A DNA stretch of 33,506 nucleotides from Streptomyces mesophilus (GTDB taxonomy: Bacteria > Actinomycetota > Actinomycetes > Streptomycetales > Streptomycetaceae), in contig NZ_JAAKZW010000072.1 of assembly GCF_011044995.1 (NCBI RefSeq), forward strand, positions 1 through 33,506. Direction: 5' to 3'. This document shows, piece after piece, positions 7,272 to 15,010 of this stretch (position 1 is the stretch's first letter; each line of letters starts with the position of its first letter). A program made the position numbers and the translations under genes. Under the pieces are notes generated by a model. That model searched no databases and had not been told where the DNA came from. It worked only from the letters and a program-made list of their open reading frames with translations.

Positions 7272-8006
7272 TCAGAAGTCGTACGGCTTCGCGGTGTTCC
7301 AGTGCGTGACGTCCGCGCTGTCCCAGGTGAACTCCGACTCCCCGCCCTTGTCGTCGACGGCGCCGTTCTCGTACCCCGGACCGGTGTCGCCGCCCTGGTC
7401 GCGCAGGGCGAGGGAGAGCCCGCTCGACGTGTTGCTCGTCTCACCGTCCACGAAGAGGGCCACGGCGGAGTAGACCTGGCCGCCCGGCTTGACCGTGATC
7501 TTGGCGCTGCCGGAGGACGGGTCCTTGGACGAGTGGCCGAGGACGGTAGCGGTGTCCCCGAGCATGACCGAGGGGTACGAGGTGACCCAGCAGGGCTTGG
7601 AGTCGGCGTTCCGCGCGGTGATCAGCAGGTGCTCGCCCTCCTCGGCGGGGAAGCGGTGCTGCACGGAGATCGACAGCTCGTCGCCCTTGCACGGCTGGGT
7701 GGCGGTGGAGCCCGCGGCCGCCTGGTCGGTGGTGTCGCCGGAGTCGGAGCTGGAGTCGGAGCTGGAGCCGGATCCGTCGGAAGTCCCGTTGCCCTCGGAG
7801 GACTTGGAGTCCGTGTCCTGGCCGTCCGACTTCCCCGAGCCCTCCGAGCCCGAGGTGCTGCCCGCGCTCTTGCCGGCGTCGGCCTTCGCGCCCTTGCCCC
7901 CGCCCGAACCTCCGCAGGCGGTCAGGCTCAGGGCCAGGGCGGCGGTGGCGGCAGCGGTCAGGACGGTGGTGCGGATTCGGCTGGTACGGATTCGGTTGGT
8001 GCGCAT
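7272..8006 (-). CDS. DUF4232-type secreted lipoprotein
   Basis: A 244-residue lipoprotein. The N-terminus is Arg-rich with repeated RIRT units, followed by a hydrophobic core (about 14-28) and the lipobox LTAC with Cys31 as the lipidated residue. A Ser/Gly/Asp/Lys linker of about 70 residues follows, then a beta-rich domain from about 110 to the end that resembles DUF4232 (CKGDELSISV near its start, CWVTSYPSVML in the middle, VKPGGQVYSAV later). Two Cys in this domain may form a disulfide. Function of the domain is unknown. ATG 8006 has GGGGGAA about 8 bases upstream and is preferred over the longer frame. Directly upstream are the 11-bp tandem repeats at 8088-8131 and the SARP regulator gene, so regulation by that SARP is plausible. 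Confidence 0.82.
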   Translation of the reverse strand: MRTNRIRTSRIRTTVLTAAATAALALSLTACGGSGGGKGAKADAGKSAGSTSGSEGSGKSDGQDTDSKSSEGNGTSDGSGSSSDSSSDSGDTTDQAAAGSTATQPCKGDELSISVQHRFPAEEGEHLLITARNADSKPCWVTSYPSVMLGDTATVLGHSSKDPSSGSAKITVKPGGQVYSAVALFVDGETSNTSSGLSLALRDQGGDTGPGYENGAVDDKGGESEFTWDSADVTHWNTAKPYDF

Positions 8007-8087
8007 ATGAGGTTCCCCCGTGCGGTGGTGCGGATCTGGCGCGGAGCGGTCGACTCCGCCGTGGTGCGGGACCAGCTTGTCCCGGCC

Positions 8088-8131
8088 CGCTGGCGCTTCG
8101 CTCACGCCGCGCTGACGTCCCGCTGACGTCC
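8088..8131. promoter_or_regulatory. four tandem 11-bp repeats, candidate SARP operator
   Basis: Four adjacent 11-base units occupy 8088-8098, 8099-8109, 8110-8120 and 8121-8131. All begin with CGCT on the plus strand, and the last two are identical (CGCTGACGTCC). SARP-family regulators are known to bind direct repeats of about 7 bases repeated every 11 bp, close upstream of a -10 box. The array lies about 80-125 bases upstream of the lipoprotein gene, with the SARP gene on its other side. The link to this particular SARP is inference; no strong -10 box was recognised. Confidence 0.5.
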
Positions 8132-8230
8132 GCCGCGGTCCGACGAAAGGGCAGGTCAGGGGCGTACGGGCACGAGCTGCGAGAGGCAGGAGCGGGTCAG
8201 GTCCGCGCGGGCGCAGGGGTCAGGAGCCGA

Positions 8231-11092
8231 TCAGCTCCGTGCAGTGAGCCGCAGACGAGCCGTGTCGTATCGCGCGCGCAGGCCCACGTCCGCCGACACC
8301 TCGAGCAGCGCGCCGAGCGCCCGCACCGCACCCTCGTCGTAGCCGGCGGCCTCCGCCTCGTCGGCCGCGCTCTCCAGGCGCCGGATGCCCTCGGCCTGCT
8401 CGCCCAGGCCGAGCAGCGCCTCCCCGGCCGCCGTGAGGAGCAGCACCCGGGAGGCGCCCGAGGGGTCCGGGGAGCCGTCGAGTGCGAGCGCGGCGGTGGC
8501 CGTGTCCAGGGCCGACTTCCATTGCCGGGCGTCGAGTCGGTGCCGGGCGAGGTGGTGCAGGGCCAGGCGTTCGATGTGCCGGTCACCTGCCGCACGCGCC
8601 AGTTCCGCCGCCCGTACGCACCCTTCGGCGGCCTCCCGCGGGCTGCCGAGTGCGGCCCGGGCGAGCGACAGGTTGACCAGCGCCGTGGCCTCGCCGTGCG
8701 GATCGCCCGCGCGGGACGCGAGCGCCGGGGCGGCTTCCAGGTGCTCCAACGCCTCCTGTACGAGGCCCTCCTCGGTCAGGATCCAGCCGAGCAGGGCCAG
8801 GACACGCCCCTCGGCCCGGAGGCCCCCGTCGGCGCGGGCCGCCTCAAGTGCCGTACGCAGCAAGGGAGTCCAGCCGTCGCGGACCCGCCACGCCATCTGC
8901 GGCCACAGACCGAGCACGATCCGCCAGGTCCTGCCGTGCAGTCCGGCGGCGTGCGCGGCGCCCGCCGCCAGGGTCAGGTCGTCGCGTTCGGCGGCGTACC
9001 AGGCCATGGCGTCCTCGCGGCCACGGAACTCCCGTATGGCCGAGGGCTGTTGGAAGTCGGCGGGCAGGTCGAAGCACGGCTCGTCGCCGGGTTCGGCGGC
9101 AACCGCCGCGGCCAGGGCGGTGGCCACGGTGTGGTCGAGCACCCGCAGCAACGCCTCGGGGTCGGCGTCCAGGCCACGCGCGTACAGCCGTACGAGATCG
9201 TGCAGCGTCCAGCGCCCCGGCGCCGTACGGATGACGAGGTGGGCCGCGGCGAGCCGGTCGAGGGCGGCCTCCGCAGCGTCCGGGTCCGTACCCGCGAGGG
9301 CGGCGGCGGTGCAGCGGTCGAAGTGGGTGCCGGGGTGCCTGCCGAGGTGGGCGAAGTGGTGCGCGGCGGCCTCGGGGAGCCGGCTCACGGTGAGCCGCAG
9401 GGCGGCGCGTACGCCCGTGTCCTCCACATCCAGGAGGCTCAACCTGCGGGAGGCGTCGGACAGTTCGGCGCTCATCTCGCTCAGCGACCAGTCCGGCTGG
9501 TCCGCGAGGCGGGCGGCGGCGACCCGCAGGGCGAGCGGCAGACCACCGCAGAGTTCGGCGAGGCGGCGCGCGGCCACCGCCTCCGCGAGCACCCGCTCCT
9601 TGCCGAGTACGGCGGCGAGCAGCGCGGTGCCGTCGTCCGGGCCGAGGACGTCGACGGGCACGGGGCGGGCGGCGTCGGAGGCGATCAGGCCGCGCAGCCG
9701 GTAGCGGCTGGTGACGACCGTGACGCAGTCGGTGCCACCCGGCAGCAGCTCTCTGACCTGTGCGGAACCGTGCGCGTTGTCCAGTACGACGAGGAGCCGG
9801 CGGTCGGCGGCAAGGGAACGGAACAGCGCGGACGCGCCCTCGGCCGACTCGGGTATCCGGCGCGGCGCGACCCCGAGCGCGAGCAGGAATTCCCGCAGCA
9901 CCTCGATACGGGGCACGGTGCCGGTGTCGCTGAAACCGCGCAGGTCGGCGTAGAGCAGCCCGCCGGGGAACGCGGCACGGTTGCGGTGCGCCCAGTGCAC
10001 GACAAGGGCCGTCTTGCCCACGCCCGCGGGTCCGGTGACCAGGCACACGGGGGCCTCGCCGGCGGCGGCGCGGGACAGGGCGGTGAGTTCGGCGGCCCGG
10101 CCGTGGAAGCCGCGCGGCATGCGGGGCAGGAGGTCGATGGTGTCGGCGAGGGGGGTGGGAGACGGCGGCTCAGCAGTGTGCGGTCCGGGAGCGGGCGGCT
10201 CGGCGGAGTGCGGCTCCGGTTGCAGGGGCGATACGGGTGTCGTCGACGGCGAGGGCGGTTCCGGCCGCAGGGGCGATACGGGTGTCGTCGACGGCGAGGG
10301 CGGTTCCGCGACGACGCCCGTGCCGCCGCGCGCGACTCCCGGCTCGCCCCACTCCTCCCCCCGCAACGCCACCGCGTACGCGTCCGCCAGCTCGCGCCCC
10401 GGATCGACGCCCAGCTCATCGGCGAGCAGCCGCCGCGTGCGGTGGAACCAGTCCAGCGCGTCCGAGCGGCGGCCCGCCCGCTGCAGGGCCGTCATCAGCG
10501 CGGCGGACAGCGATTCGCGCAGCGGATGGGCGTCCGCCTCCGCGCGCAGCACGGCAGCGGCGCGCGCGTGCTCGCCGAGCCGGGTGTACTCGGCGGCCAG
10601 CAGTTCCACGGAGGCGAGCCGCAGTTCCTCAAGGGCGTGCGCGGCGGCCAGCAGCGGCGGGCTCGGGTGCGCTCCGGTCAGGGCGGGTCCCTGCCACAGC
10701 GAGAGGGCCTCCTGGTACATCGCGACGGCGTCGGCCGGTATCCGCTGGCCGCGGGCCAGCGCCACCAGCTCCTCGAAGCGGTGGGCGTCCAGGAGGCTCT
10801 CCGGCATGCGCAGCACGTAGGCCGTGCCCTGCGTGAGCAGTTCGACCCCGTATACGTCCGCTTCCACCTCCGCGAACAGGGCCCGCAGCCGGGACACATG
10901 GCCCTGGATCACGCTCCGGGCCCGCGTCGGCGGCTCGTGGTCCCACAGCGCGGCCGTCAACTGGTCCACGGGAACAGGGTGGTTGGGCCGCAGCAGCAGC
11001 GCGGCGAGCAGGCTGCGCCGCTTGGCGGGGCCGAGTGGCAGTTCACCGGTCTCGGTGGCGACGGAAACCGCTCCGAGCAGCCGGAACTCCAC
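8231..11092 (-). CDS. SARP-NB-ARC-TPR transcriptional regulator (AfsR-like)
   Basis: A 953-residue regulator of the AfsR type. Residues 1-95 are an OmpR-like winged helix (GPAKRRSLLAALLLRPN, then SVIQGHVSRLRALF), and 96-245 form the bacterial transcriptional activation domain, ending DELGVDPGRELADAY. A Pro/Ser/Thr-rich linker of about 246-325 contains a duplicated 15-residue unit. An NB-ARC ATPase follows, with Walker A GPAGVGKT at 354-361, Walker B LLVVLDN at 433-439, TSR at 461-463 and a GLPLAL motif near 520. From about 740 there are TPR-like helical repeats. Such proteins activate secondary-metabolite or developmental genes by binding 11-bp-period direct repeats. The start is GTG 11092 with AAGGAG 8 bases before it. 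There is no biosynthetic cluster in the window, so it is either global or acts on the adjacent lipoprotein. Confidence 0.92.
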   Translation of the reverse strand: MEFRLLGAVSVATETGELPLGPAKRRSLLAALLLRPNHPVPVDQLTAALWDHEPPTRARSVIQGHVSRLRALFAEVEADVYGVELLTQGTAYVLRMPESLLDAHRFEELVALARGQRIPADAVAMYQEALSLWQGPALTGAHPSPPLLAAAHALEELRLASVELLAAEYTRLGEHARAAAVLRAEADAHPLRESLSAALMTALQRAGRRSDALDWFHRTRRLLADELGVDPGRELADAYAVALRGEEWGEPGVARGGTGVVAEPPSPSTTPVSPLRPEPPSPSTTPVSPLQPEPHSAEPPAPGPHTAEPPSPTPLADTIDLLPRMPRGFHGRAAELTALSRAAAGEAPVCLVTGPAGVGKTALVVHWAHRNRAAFPGGLLYADLRGFSDTGTVPRIEVLREFLLALGVAPRRIPESAEGASALFRSLAADRRLLVVLDNAHGSAQVRELLPGGTDCVTVVTSRYRLRGLIASDAARPVPVDVLGPDDGTALLAAVLGKERVLAEAVAARRLAELCGGLPLALRVAAARLADQPDWSLSEMSAELSDASRRLSLLDVEDTGVRAALRLTVSRLPEAAAHHFAHLGRHPGTHFDRCTAAALAGTDPDAAEAALDRLAAAHLVIRTAPGRWTLHDLVRLYARGLDADPEALLRVLDHTVATALAAAVAAEPGDEPCFDLPADFQQPSAIREFRGREDAMAWYAAERDDLTLAAGAAHAAGLHGRTWRIVLGLWPQMAWRVRDGWTPLLRTALEAARADGGLRAEGRVLALLGWILTEEGLVQEALEHLEAAPALASRAGDPHGEATALVNLSLARAALGSPREAAEGCVRAAELARAAGDRHIERLALHHLARHRLDARQWKSALDTATAALALDGSPDPSGASRVLLLTAAGEALLGLGEQAEGIRRLESAADEAEAAGYDEGAVRALGALLEVSADVGLRARYDTARLRLTARS
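10222..10308. repeat. 45-bp in-frame tandem repeat in the SARP linker
   Basis: 10222-10263 and 10267-10308 are identical over 42 bases, with a period of 45 bases (15 codons). It encodes two copies of a PPSPSTTPVSPL-containing unit in the linker between the activation domain and the NB-ARC domain. Identity at DNA level suggests a recent duplication that lengthened the hinge without disturbing the frame. Confidence 0.9.
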
Positions 11093-11298
11093 TTACGCAA
11101 CTCCTTGTGGGGAAAGCGTCAGATTACCGGAGGGTTTGCAGGAGGAATCGCTGGAGGAGTCAGGCAGGCGTGACGTCCGCGGTCAAGGCGCCTCGGTAAA
11201 ACTCCTGTTGTGGTGACAAGCGAAGACATAGCGGACGGTGGCGCCGGCGCGGAGTCATCAAGGTCACGAAAATGTATCGGGCATATCGCACATCAACC

Positions 11299-11328
11299 TT
11301 CACAGCAGCCACACGAGTTGGCTAGCGT
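11299..11328 (+). promoter_or_regulatory. predicted sigma-70 promoter of the riboswitch/NlpC-P60 transcript
   Basis: TTCACA at 11299-11304 and TAGCGT at 11323-11328 are separated by 18 bases. Transcription would begin near 11335. The leader would be about 200 bases, just enough to include the hairpin at 11353-11369 and the ydaO-like element before the TTG start at 11542. Confidence 0.55.
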
Positions 11329-11374
11329 GCTTCCGGGCCGCTCGTACCCCCGCCGGCGATCATCGCCGGGACCG

Positions 11375-11521
11375 CGTGGCCTGCGCTGAGTCCGGGGCGC
11401 CGTCAAGGCGATCCGGAGCCGGGGACCCACCCAACACCTGGGGTGAATCGGGACGCCCCCAACGTCCCGTAGGGCAGACCTTCCATACCGCCCGAACCCG
11501 ACAGCTAACCCGGTAGGCGCC
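11375..11521 (+). ncRNA. ydaO-yuaA type (c-di-AMP) riboswitch
   Basis: The stretch carries conserved blocks I recognise from the ydaO-yuaA class: CGCTGAGTCCGG near 11384-11395, GCCGGGGACCCA near 11418-11429, GGGTGAATC near 11441-11449, GTAGGGC near 11469-11475, and CCGAACCCGACAGCTAACC near 11492-11510. This class binds cyclic di-AMP and in actinobacteria precedes cell-wall hydrolase genes, which fits the NlpC/P60 gene that follows. The last bases, GGCGC at 11516-11520, can pair with GCGCC at 11533-11537, enclosing the Shine-Dalgarno sequence (GGAAGGAG, 11526-11533). This suggests a translational component to the switch. Boundaries are approximate. Confidence 0.85.
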
Positions 11522-11541
11522 AACTGGAAGGAGCGCCGGTC

Positions 11542-12717
11542 TTGGCGTCGCACCGCAAGCCGCGGACCAGTCGAATACGTACCTCGCATGCCGTCGGGAT
11601 CACCTCGGCCGCGCTGACCTCCGTGGCGCTGCTGGCGCAGACCGCGAACGCCGCGCCCGCCGAGCCCGACAAGCCCTCCCTCGAGGAGGTGCAGAAGAAA
11701 GTCGACGATCTCTACCGCGAGGCCGGCACCGCCACCCAGAAGTACAACCTGGCCAAGGAGAAGTCCGACCAGCAGCGCGACAAGCTGAACAACCTCCAGG
11801 ACGAGGTCGCCCAGCGCACCGAGAAGGTGAACGACGCCCGGCGCGAGCTCGGCCAGATCGCGGCCGCGCAGTACCGCAACGGCACCTCATCCGACACCGC
11901 CGTCCTTCTCCTTTCGGACAACCCCGACGACTACTTCGCGCAGCGCCAGCTGATGGGGCGGCTCTCCGGCCAGCAGCAGAAGGCCGTCGAGGACTTCAAG
12001 TCGCTGCAGACGCAGGCGAACGACAAGCGGGACGAGGCCACCGACTCCCTCGCGCAGCTCTCCGAGTCCGAGGGCGACCTCAAGACCAGCAAGCAGGACG
12101 TACAGAAGAAGCTGGGCGAGGCACGTGAGCTGCTCTCCAAGCTGACGGAAGAGGAGAAGCAGCGCCTCGCCGAGCTGGAGCGCAAGCGGGAGGCCGAGGC
12201 CAAGCGCAAGGCCGAGGAGCTGGCCCGTAAGCAGGCCGCGGAGGAAGAGGCCAAGCGCAAGGCGGCGGCCGAGGAGGCCGCCAAGGAAGAGGCCGCGCAG
12301 GAGGAGGCCGCCGAGGAGCCGGCCGATCCGCCCGCCGATTCCGGCTCCGACTCCGGTGACTCCTACGCGGCCAAGGCCGAGAAGGTGATCGCGTTCGCGC
12401 AGTCCCAGATCGGCAAGCCGTACGTATGGGGAGCGGCAGGCCCCGACTCGTACGACTGCTCCGGTCTCACGCAGAAGGCGTGGGCGCAGGCGGGGATCTC
12501 ACTGCCGCGCACCACCTGGGACCAGGTGAAGGTCGGCACGACGGTGAGCGTCGACAACGCCAAGCCCGGTGACCTGGTCTTCTTCTACGACGACATCAGC
12601 CATGTGGGCATCTACGTCGGCAACGGCGAGATGATCCACGCGCCGAAGCCGGGCGCCAATGTGCGGGTCGAGTCGATCTACTACATGCCGATCCACAGCG
12701 TCGTACGCCCGGCGTAG
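11542..12717 (+). CDS. secreted NlpC/P60 peptidoglycan hydrolase with coiled-coil region
   Basis: A 391-residue secreted protein. The signal peptide covers residues 1-37 (basic start, hydrophobic core 17-32, cleavage after QTANA). Residues 45-200 are a predicted coiled-coil and 200-260 a Lys/Glu/Ala-rich helix, together an arrangement typical of RipA/CwlO-like hydrolases, where the coiled coil controls activity. The NlpC/P60 domain covers 275-391, with catalytic Cys306 in YDCSGLT, His354 in SHVGIYVG and His366 in MIHAP. It should cleave within the stem peptide, probably between D-Glu and meso- or LL-diaminopimelate. The start is TTG 11542, 8 bases after a strong GGAAGGAG. Expression is probably controlled by the upstream c-di-AMP riboswitch. 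Confidence 0.93.
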   Translation: MASHRKPRTSRIRTSHAVGITSAALTSVALLAQTANAAPAEPDKPSLEEVQKKVDDLYREAGTATQKYNLAKEKSDQQRDKLNNLQDEVAQRTEKVNDARRELGQIAAAQYRNGTSSDTAVLLLSDNPDDYFAQRQLMGRLSGQQQKAVEDFKSLQTQANDKRDEATDSLAQLSESEGDLKTSKQDVQKKLGEARELLSKLTEEEKQRLAELERKREAEAKRKAEELARKQAAEEEAKRKAAAEEAAKEEAAQEEAAEEPADPPADSGSDSGDSYAAKAEKVIAFAQSQIGKPYVWGAAGPDSYDCSGLTQKAWAQAGISLPRTTWDQVKVGTTVSVDNAKPGDLVFFYDDISHVGIYVGNGEMIHAPKPGANVRVESIYYMPIHSVVRPA

Positions 12718-12737
12718 CGGGAAATCAGGACCGGAAA

Positions 12738-13091
12738 TCAGGTCCAGAGGGTCGCGATGAAGATGTTCGCGGTGGTCAGTGCGCCGACCGCCGCGAACAT
12801 CGGCTTGTCGACCTTCTCCTCGTCACGCTTCACGTAGACGAGACCGAGGATCACGATCAGGACGGCGAGCTTCACGCCGATCTTGATGTTGTTCACCGTC
12901 TGGTCGTCGGCCTGGTTGAGGCCGACCAGGGCCACGCCCGTGACCAGCATGGTGAGCGCGCCGTGCAGCATCGCCGGGGTGAAGCGCGCGGCGTTCTCGC
13001 CCATCGCCTTCATCTGCGTGAGGAAACCGCCGAGCAGCGAGGCGATGCCGATGATGTGCAGCGCGACGAACACGTTGATGAGTACGTCCAT
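12738..13091 (-). CDS. small four-helix membrane protein, function unknown
   Basis: A 117-residue integral membrane protein with about four hydrophobic segments: residues 4-24, 40-60, 70-87 and 98-116. Two conserved-looking His (HIIGIASLLGG near 12-22 and MLHGALT near 41-47) face the first two helices and could bind a metal or heme, but this is speculation. It converges with the NlpC/P60 gene; the two stop codons are 20 bases apart. I recognise the type from actinobacterial genomes but know no function. ATG 13091 is the only reasonable start. Confidence 0.8.
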   Translation of the reverse strand: MDVLINVFVALHIIGIASLLGGFLTQMKAMGENAARFTPAMLHGALTMLVTGVALVGLNQADDQTVNNIKIGVKLAVLIVILGLVYVKRDEEKVDKPMFAAVGALTTANIFIATLWT

Positions 13092-13269
13092 GGCCCGGAG
13101 CCTAGAGGGTGCACGAACGCCTCCTGTGTCCGGGTCCGTAGCACATGACCCGCTCGGGAACCGGCGCTTCGGGCGTATCGGTCAGCTCTCCGCGTCCCTC
13201 TGGCACGCAGCATCCCGCGCGCGGTCATATGCGGTCGGCATCACGGCATACGAGACCACTTCCGCACTT

Positions 13270-13291
13270 TCCGTCACCACCCCGTGACGGA
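13270..13291. promoter_or_regulatory. 8-bp inverted repeat upstream of the second NlpC/P60 gene
   Basis: TCCGTCAC at 13270-13277 and GTGACGGA at 13284-13291 are perfect inverted repeats with a 6-base spacer. It is the first of three inverted repeats in the leader or promoter region of the gene at 13440. An operator dyad or a small RNA hairpin are both possible. Confidence 0.45.
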
Positions 13292-13311
13292 GAGGTTTAG
13301 CGTCCTTGCCC

Positions 13312-13418
13312 AGTGACCGGCTCCCCACCGCCGCCCGAGCAAGATCCGGGCGGTAGTCGGTCACTACCGCCGAGAGGTCCGGCGGCGGCCCGCTCCCCCT
13401 GTGCGGGCCGCCGCCGGA
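13312..13418 (+). promoter_or_regulatory. structured 5' leader with two strong hairpins
   Basis: Hairpin one: 13312-13319 pairs perfectly with 13358-13365, and inside it 13331-13337 pairs with 13347-13353. Hairpin two: 13378-13393 pairs perfectly with 13403-13418, 16 GC-rich base pairs with a 9-base loop. It ends six bases before the AAGGAAG ribosome site at 13424-13430. This organisation suggests an attenuator or an RNA-level switch controlling the NlpC/P60 gene. It lacks the ydaO signature blocks, so it is not an obvious copy of the riboswitch upstream of the paralogue. Confidence 0.6.
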
Positions 13419-13439
13419 CGCGTAAGGAAGTGTCTGAGG

Positions 13440-14489
13440 TTGGCCGCGCATCGCAAGCCCAAACCGCGTTCGCTCACCGGCTCGATCACCGGCAACACCG
13501 CACGTACCGCACTGACCCTGGCTCTGGCCGGCGCCGCGTCCACGACCCTCTTCGAGGGATCGGGCCAGGCGGAGCCCCGGCTCACCCCGGCCCAGGTGAA
13601 GGCGAAGGTCGACAAGCTCTACCACGAGGCGGAGGTCGCCACCGAGAAGTACAACGGGGCGCGGGAGAAGGCCCAGAAGGCCCGCGGCGCGATCAACGAG
13701 CTTCAGGACGAGGCCGCCCGCAAGAGCGACAAGCTGAACGAGGCGCGTACGGCGCTGGGGCACGCGGCCACCGAGCAGTACCGCTCCGGCGGGATCGACC
13801 CGACGATGCAGCTGGCCCTCGCGTCCGATCCGCAGGAGTTCCTCGACAGCGCCTCGTTCGCCGCGCAGACGGCCGGCCGGCAGGCTTCGGCCATCGAGGG
13901 CGTACGGGACGACCTGCGCGAGATCGAGCAGCTGCGCAGCGAGGCGGCCCGGCAGCTCGACGAACTGCGGGAGCACCAGGCGGTGTTGAAGCAGCGCAAG
14001 GCCGAGATCAACGGCAAGCTGGACAAGGCCCGCGAGCTGCTCGCCACGCTCTCCCCCGCACAGCAGGCCTCCTACGCCGACGGCGCATCCGGGGACCGCG
14101 CGTCGCGCGAGATGCCCCGCGGCTCGCTCAAGGCCCCCAACGCCCGTGCCGCACAAGCCGTTTCCTTCGCGTACGGCGCGCTGGGCAGCCCCTACGTGTG
14201 GGGCGCCTCGGGCCCGGGCGCCTTCGACTGCTCGGGGCTGACGCAGGCGGCGTACCGCTCGGCGGGCGTCTCCCTTCCCCGTACGACGTATACGCAGATC
14301 AATGCGGGCCAGCGGGTCTCGCGCTCCGAACTCGCCCCGGGCGACCTGGTGTTCTTCTACTCGGGCATCAGCCATGTGGGGCTTTACGTGGGGAACGGCC
14401 AGATGATCCACGCCCCGAATCCGTCGGCGCCGGTGCGCCTTGCGCCGGTGGACTCCATGCCGTTCGCGGGGGCTACGCGGGTGTCGTGA
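13440..14489 (+). CDS. second secreted NlpC/P60 peptidoglycan hydrolase
   Basis: A 349-residue paralogue of the gene at 11542. An Arg-rich N-terminus with a hydrophobic stretch at about 22-38 serves as the export signal. A coiled-coil region follows at about 48-205 with the same pattern (VDKLYHEAEVATEKYN compared with VDDLYREAGTATQKYN), but without the long Lys/Glu/Ala helix of the paralogue. The NlpC/P60 domain spans about 235-349, with Cys264 in FDCSGLTQ, His312 in SHVGLYVG and His324 in MIHAP. TTG 13440 is chosen because AAGGAAG precedes it by 9 bases and AAHRKP matches the start of the paralogue (ASHRKP). The longer frame from 13401 would begin inside the GC hairpin. Regulation through the hairpin leader is likely. 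Confidence 0.92.
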   Translation: MAAHRKPKPRSLTGSITGNTARTALTLALAGAASTTLFEGSGQAEPRLTPAQVKAKVDKLYHEAEVATEKYNGAREKAQKARGAINELQDEAARKSDKLNEARTALGHAATEQYRSGGIDPTMQLALASDPQEFLDSASFAAQTAGRQASAIEGVRDDLREIEQLRSEAARQLDELREHQAVLKQRKAEINGKLDKARELLATLSPAQQASYADGASGDRASREMPRGSLKAPNARAAQAVSFAYGALGSPYVWGASGPGAFDCSGLTQAAYRSAGVSLPRTTYTQINAGQRVSRSELAPGDLVFFYSGISHVGLYVGNGQMIHAPNPSAPVRLAPVDSMPFAGATRVS

Positions 14490-14554
14490 GACCGCGGGTG
14501 CGGGTCCGGTCGGGCCTGTTGGGGGCCGGCCGGGTCCGGCGGTGTCCATCGACC

Positions 14555-14935
14555 TCAGAACGCCTCCGGCCCGAAGCGGCCCCAGGCCACGAAGGCGGCG
14601 AGGGCGAAGTACGCGAGGTCGACGGCCACGAGCTTGAACTCCTTGCGCCGGAACCGCACGACGGCGGCCCCCGCCATCAGCACCATGATCCCGACAGCCG
14701 CGACGGGCACGAGCACGGGCGCGATACCGGTCACGGCGGGCAGGACAAGCCCGACCGCGGCAAGCACCTCGACGGCCCCGATACCTTTGACGCCCGCCTC
14801 ACTGAAGTCCTCGGTCCAGTGGGCGCTGGGACCGAAGGCGTAGATCCGTTCCTTGGCGAGGACCACTTTGCCGGCGCCACCGAAGAGGTAGGCGGTGGCG
14901 AGCAGGGCGGTGACGATCCAGAGGGCGGTGTTCAT
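14555..14935 (-). CDS. DoxX family membrane protein
   Basis: A 126-residue membrane protein with four predicted helices, near 5-25, 48-68, 73-93 and 103-120. YLFGGAGKV near residues 16-24 and the conserved Glu of GAVEVLAAVGLVLP near 53-66 are typical of the DoxX family. DoxX proteins are linked to thiol/oxidative stress and to quinol-dependent membrane redox chemistry, but this copy has no informative neighbours. ATG 14935 has AGGAGAG just upstream. It converges with the second NlpC/P60 gene. Confidence 0.8.
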   Translation of the reverse strand: MNTALWIVTALLATAYLFGGAGKVVLAKERIYAFGPSAHWTEDFSEAGVKGIGAVEVLAAVGLVLPAVTGIAPVLVPVAAVGIMVLMAGAAVVRFRRKEFKLVAVDLAYFALAAFVAWGRFGPEAF

Positions 14936-15010
14936 GTTCTCTCCTGCGTTGGCGGGGCGCTGTCACGTACGGGACGAGAGAGCCCGGCCCGCTGTGACAC
15001 GGCCGGCGGA

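Noticed and set aside
8522..11173. An 883-codon open frame on the plus strand opposite the SARP regulator
   Set aside because: Shadow of the SARP-NB-ARC-TPR gene, which has clear domains in the other frame. The shadow has only Gly/Arg/Val-rich sequence.
12728..12745. GGACC/GGTCC inverted repeat between the converging NlpC/P60 and membrane protein genes
   Set aside because: Only 5 bp and partly inside the end of the membrane protein gene; too weak to call a terminator.
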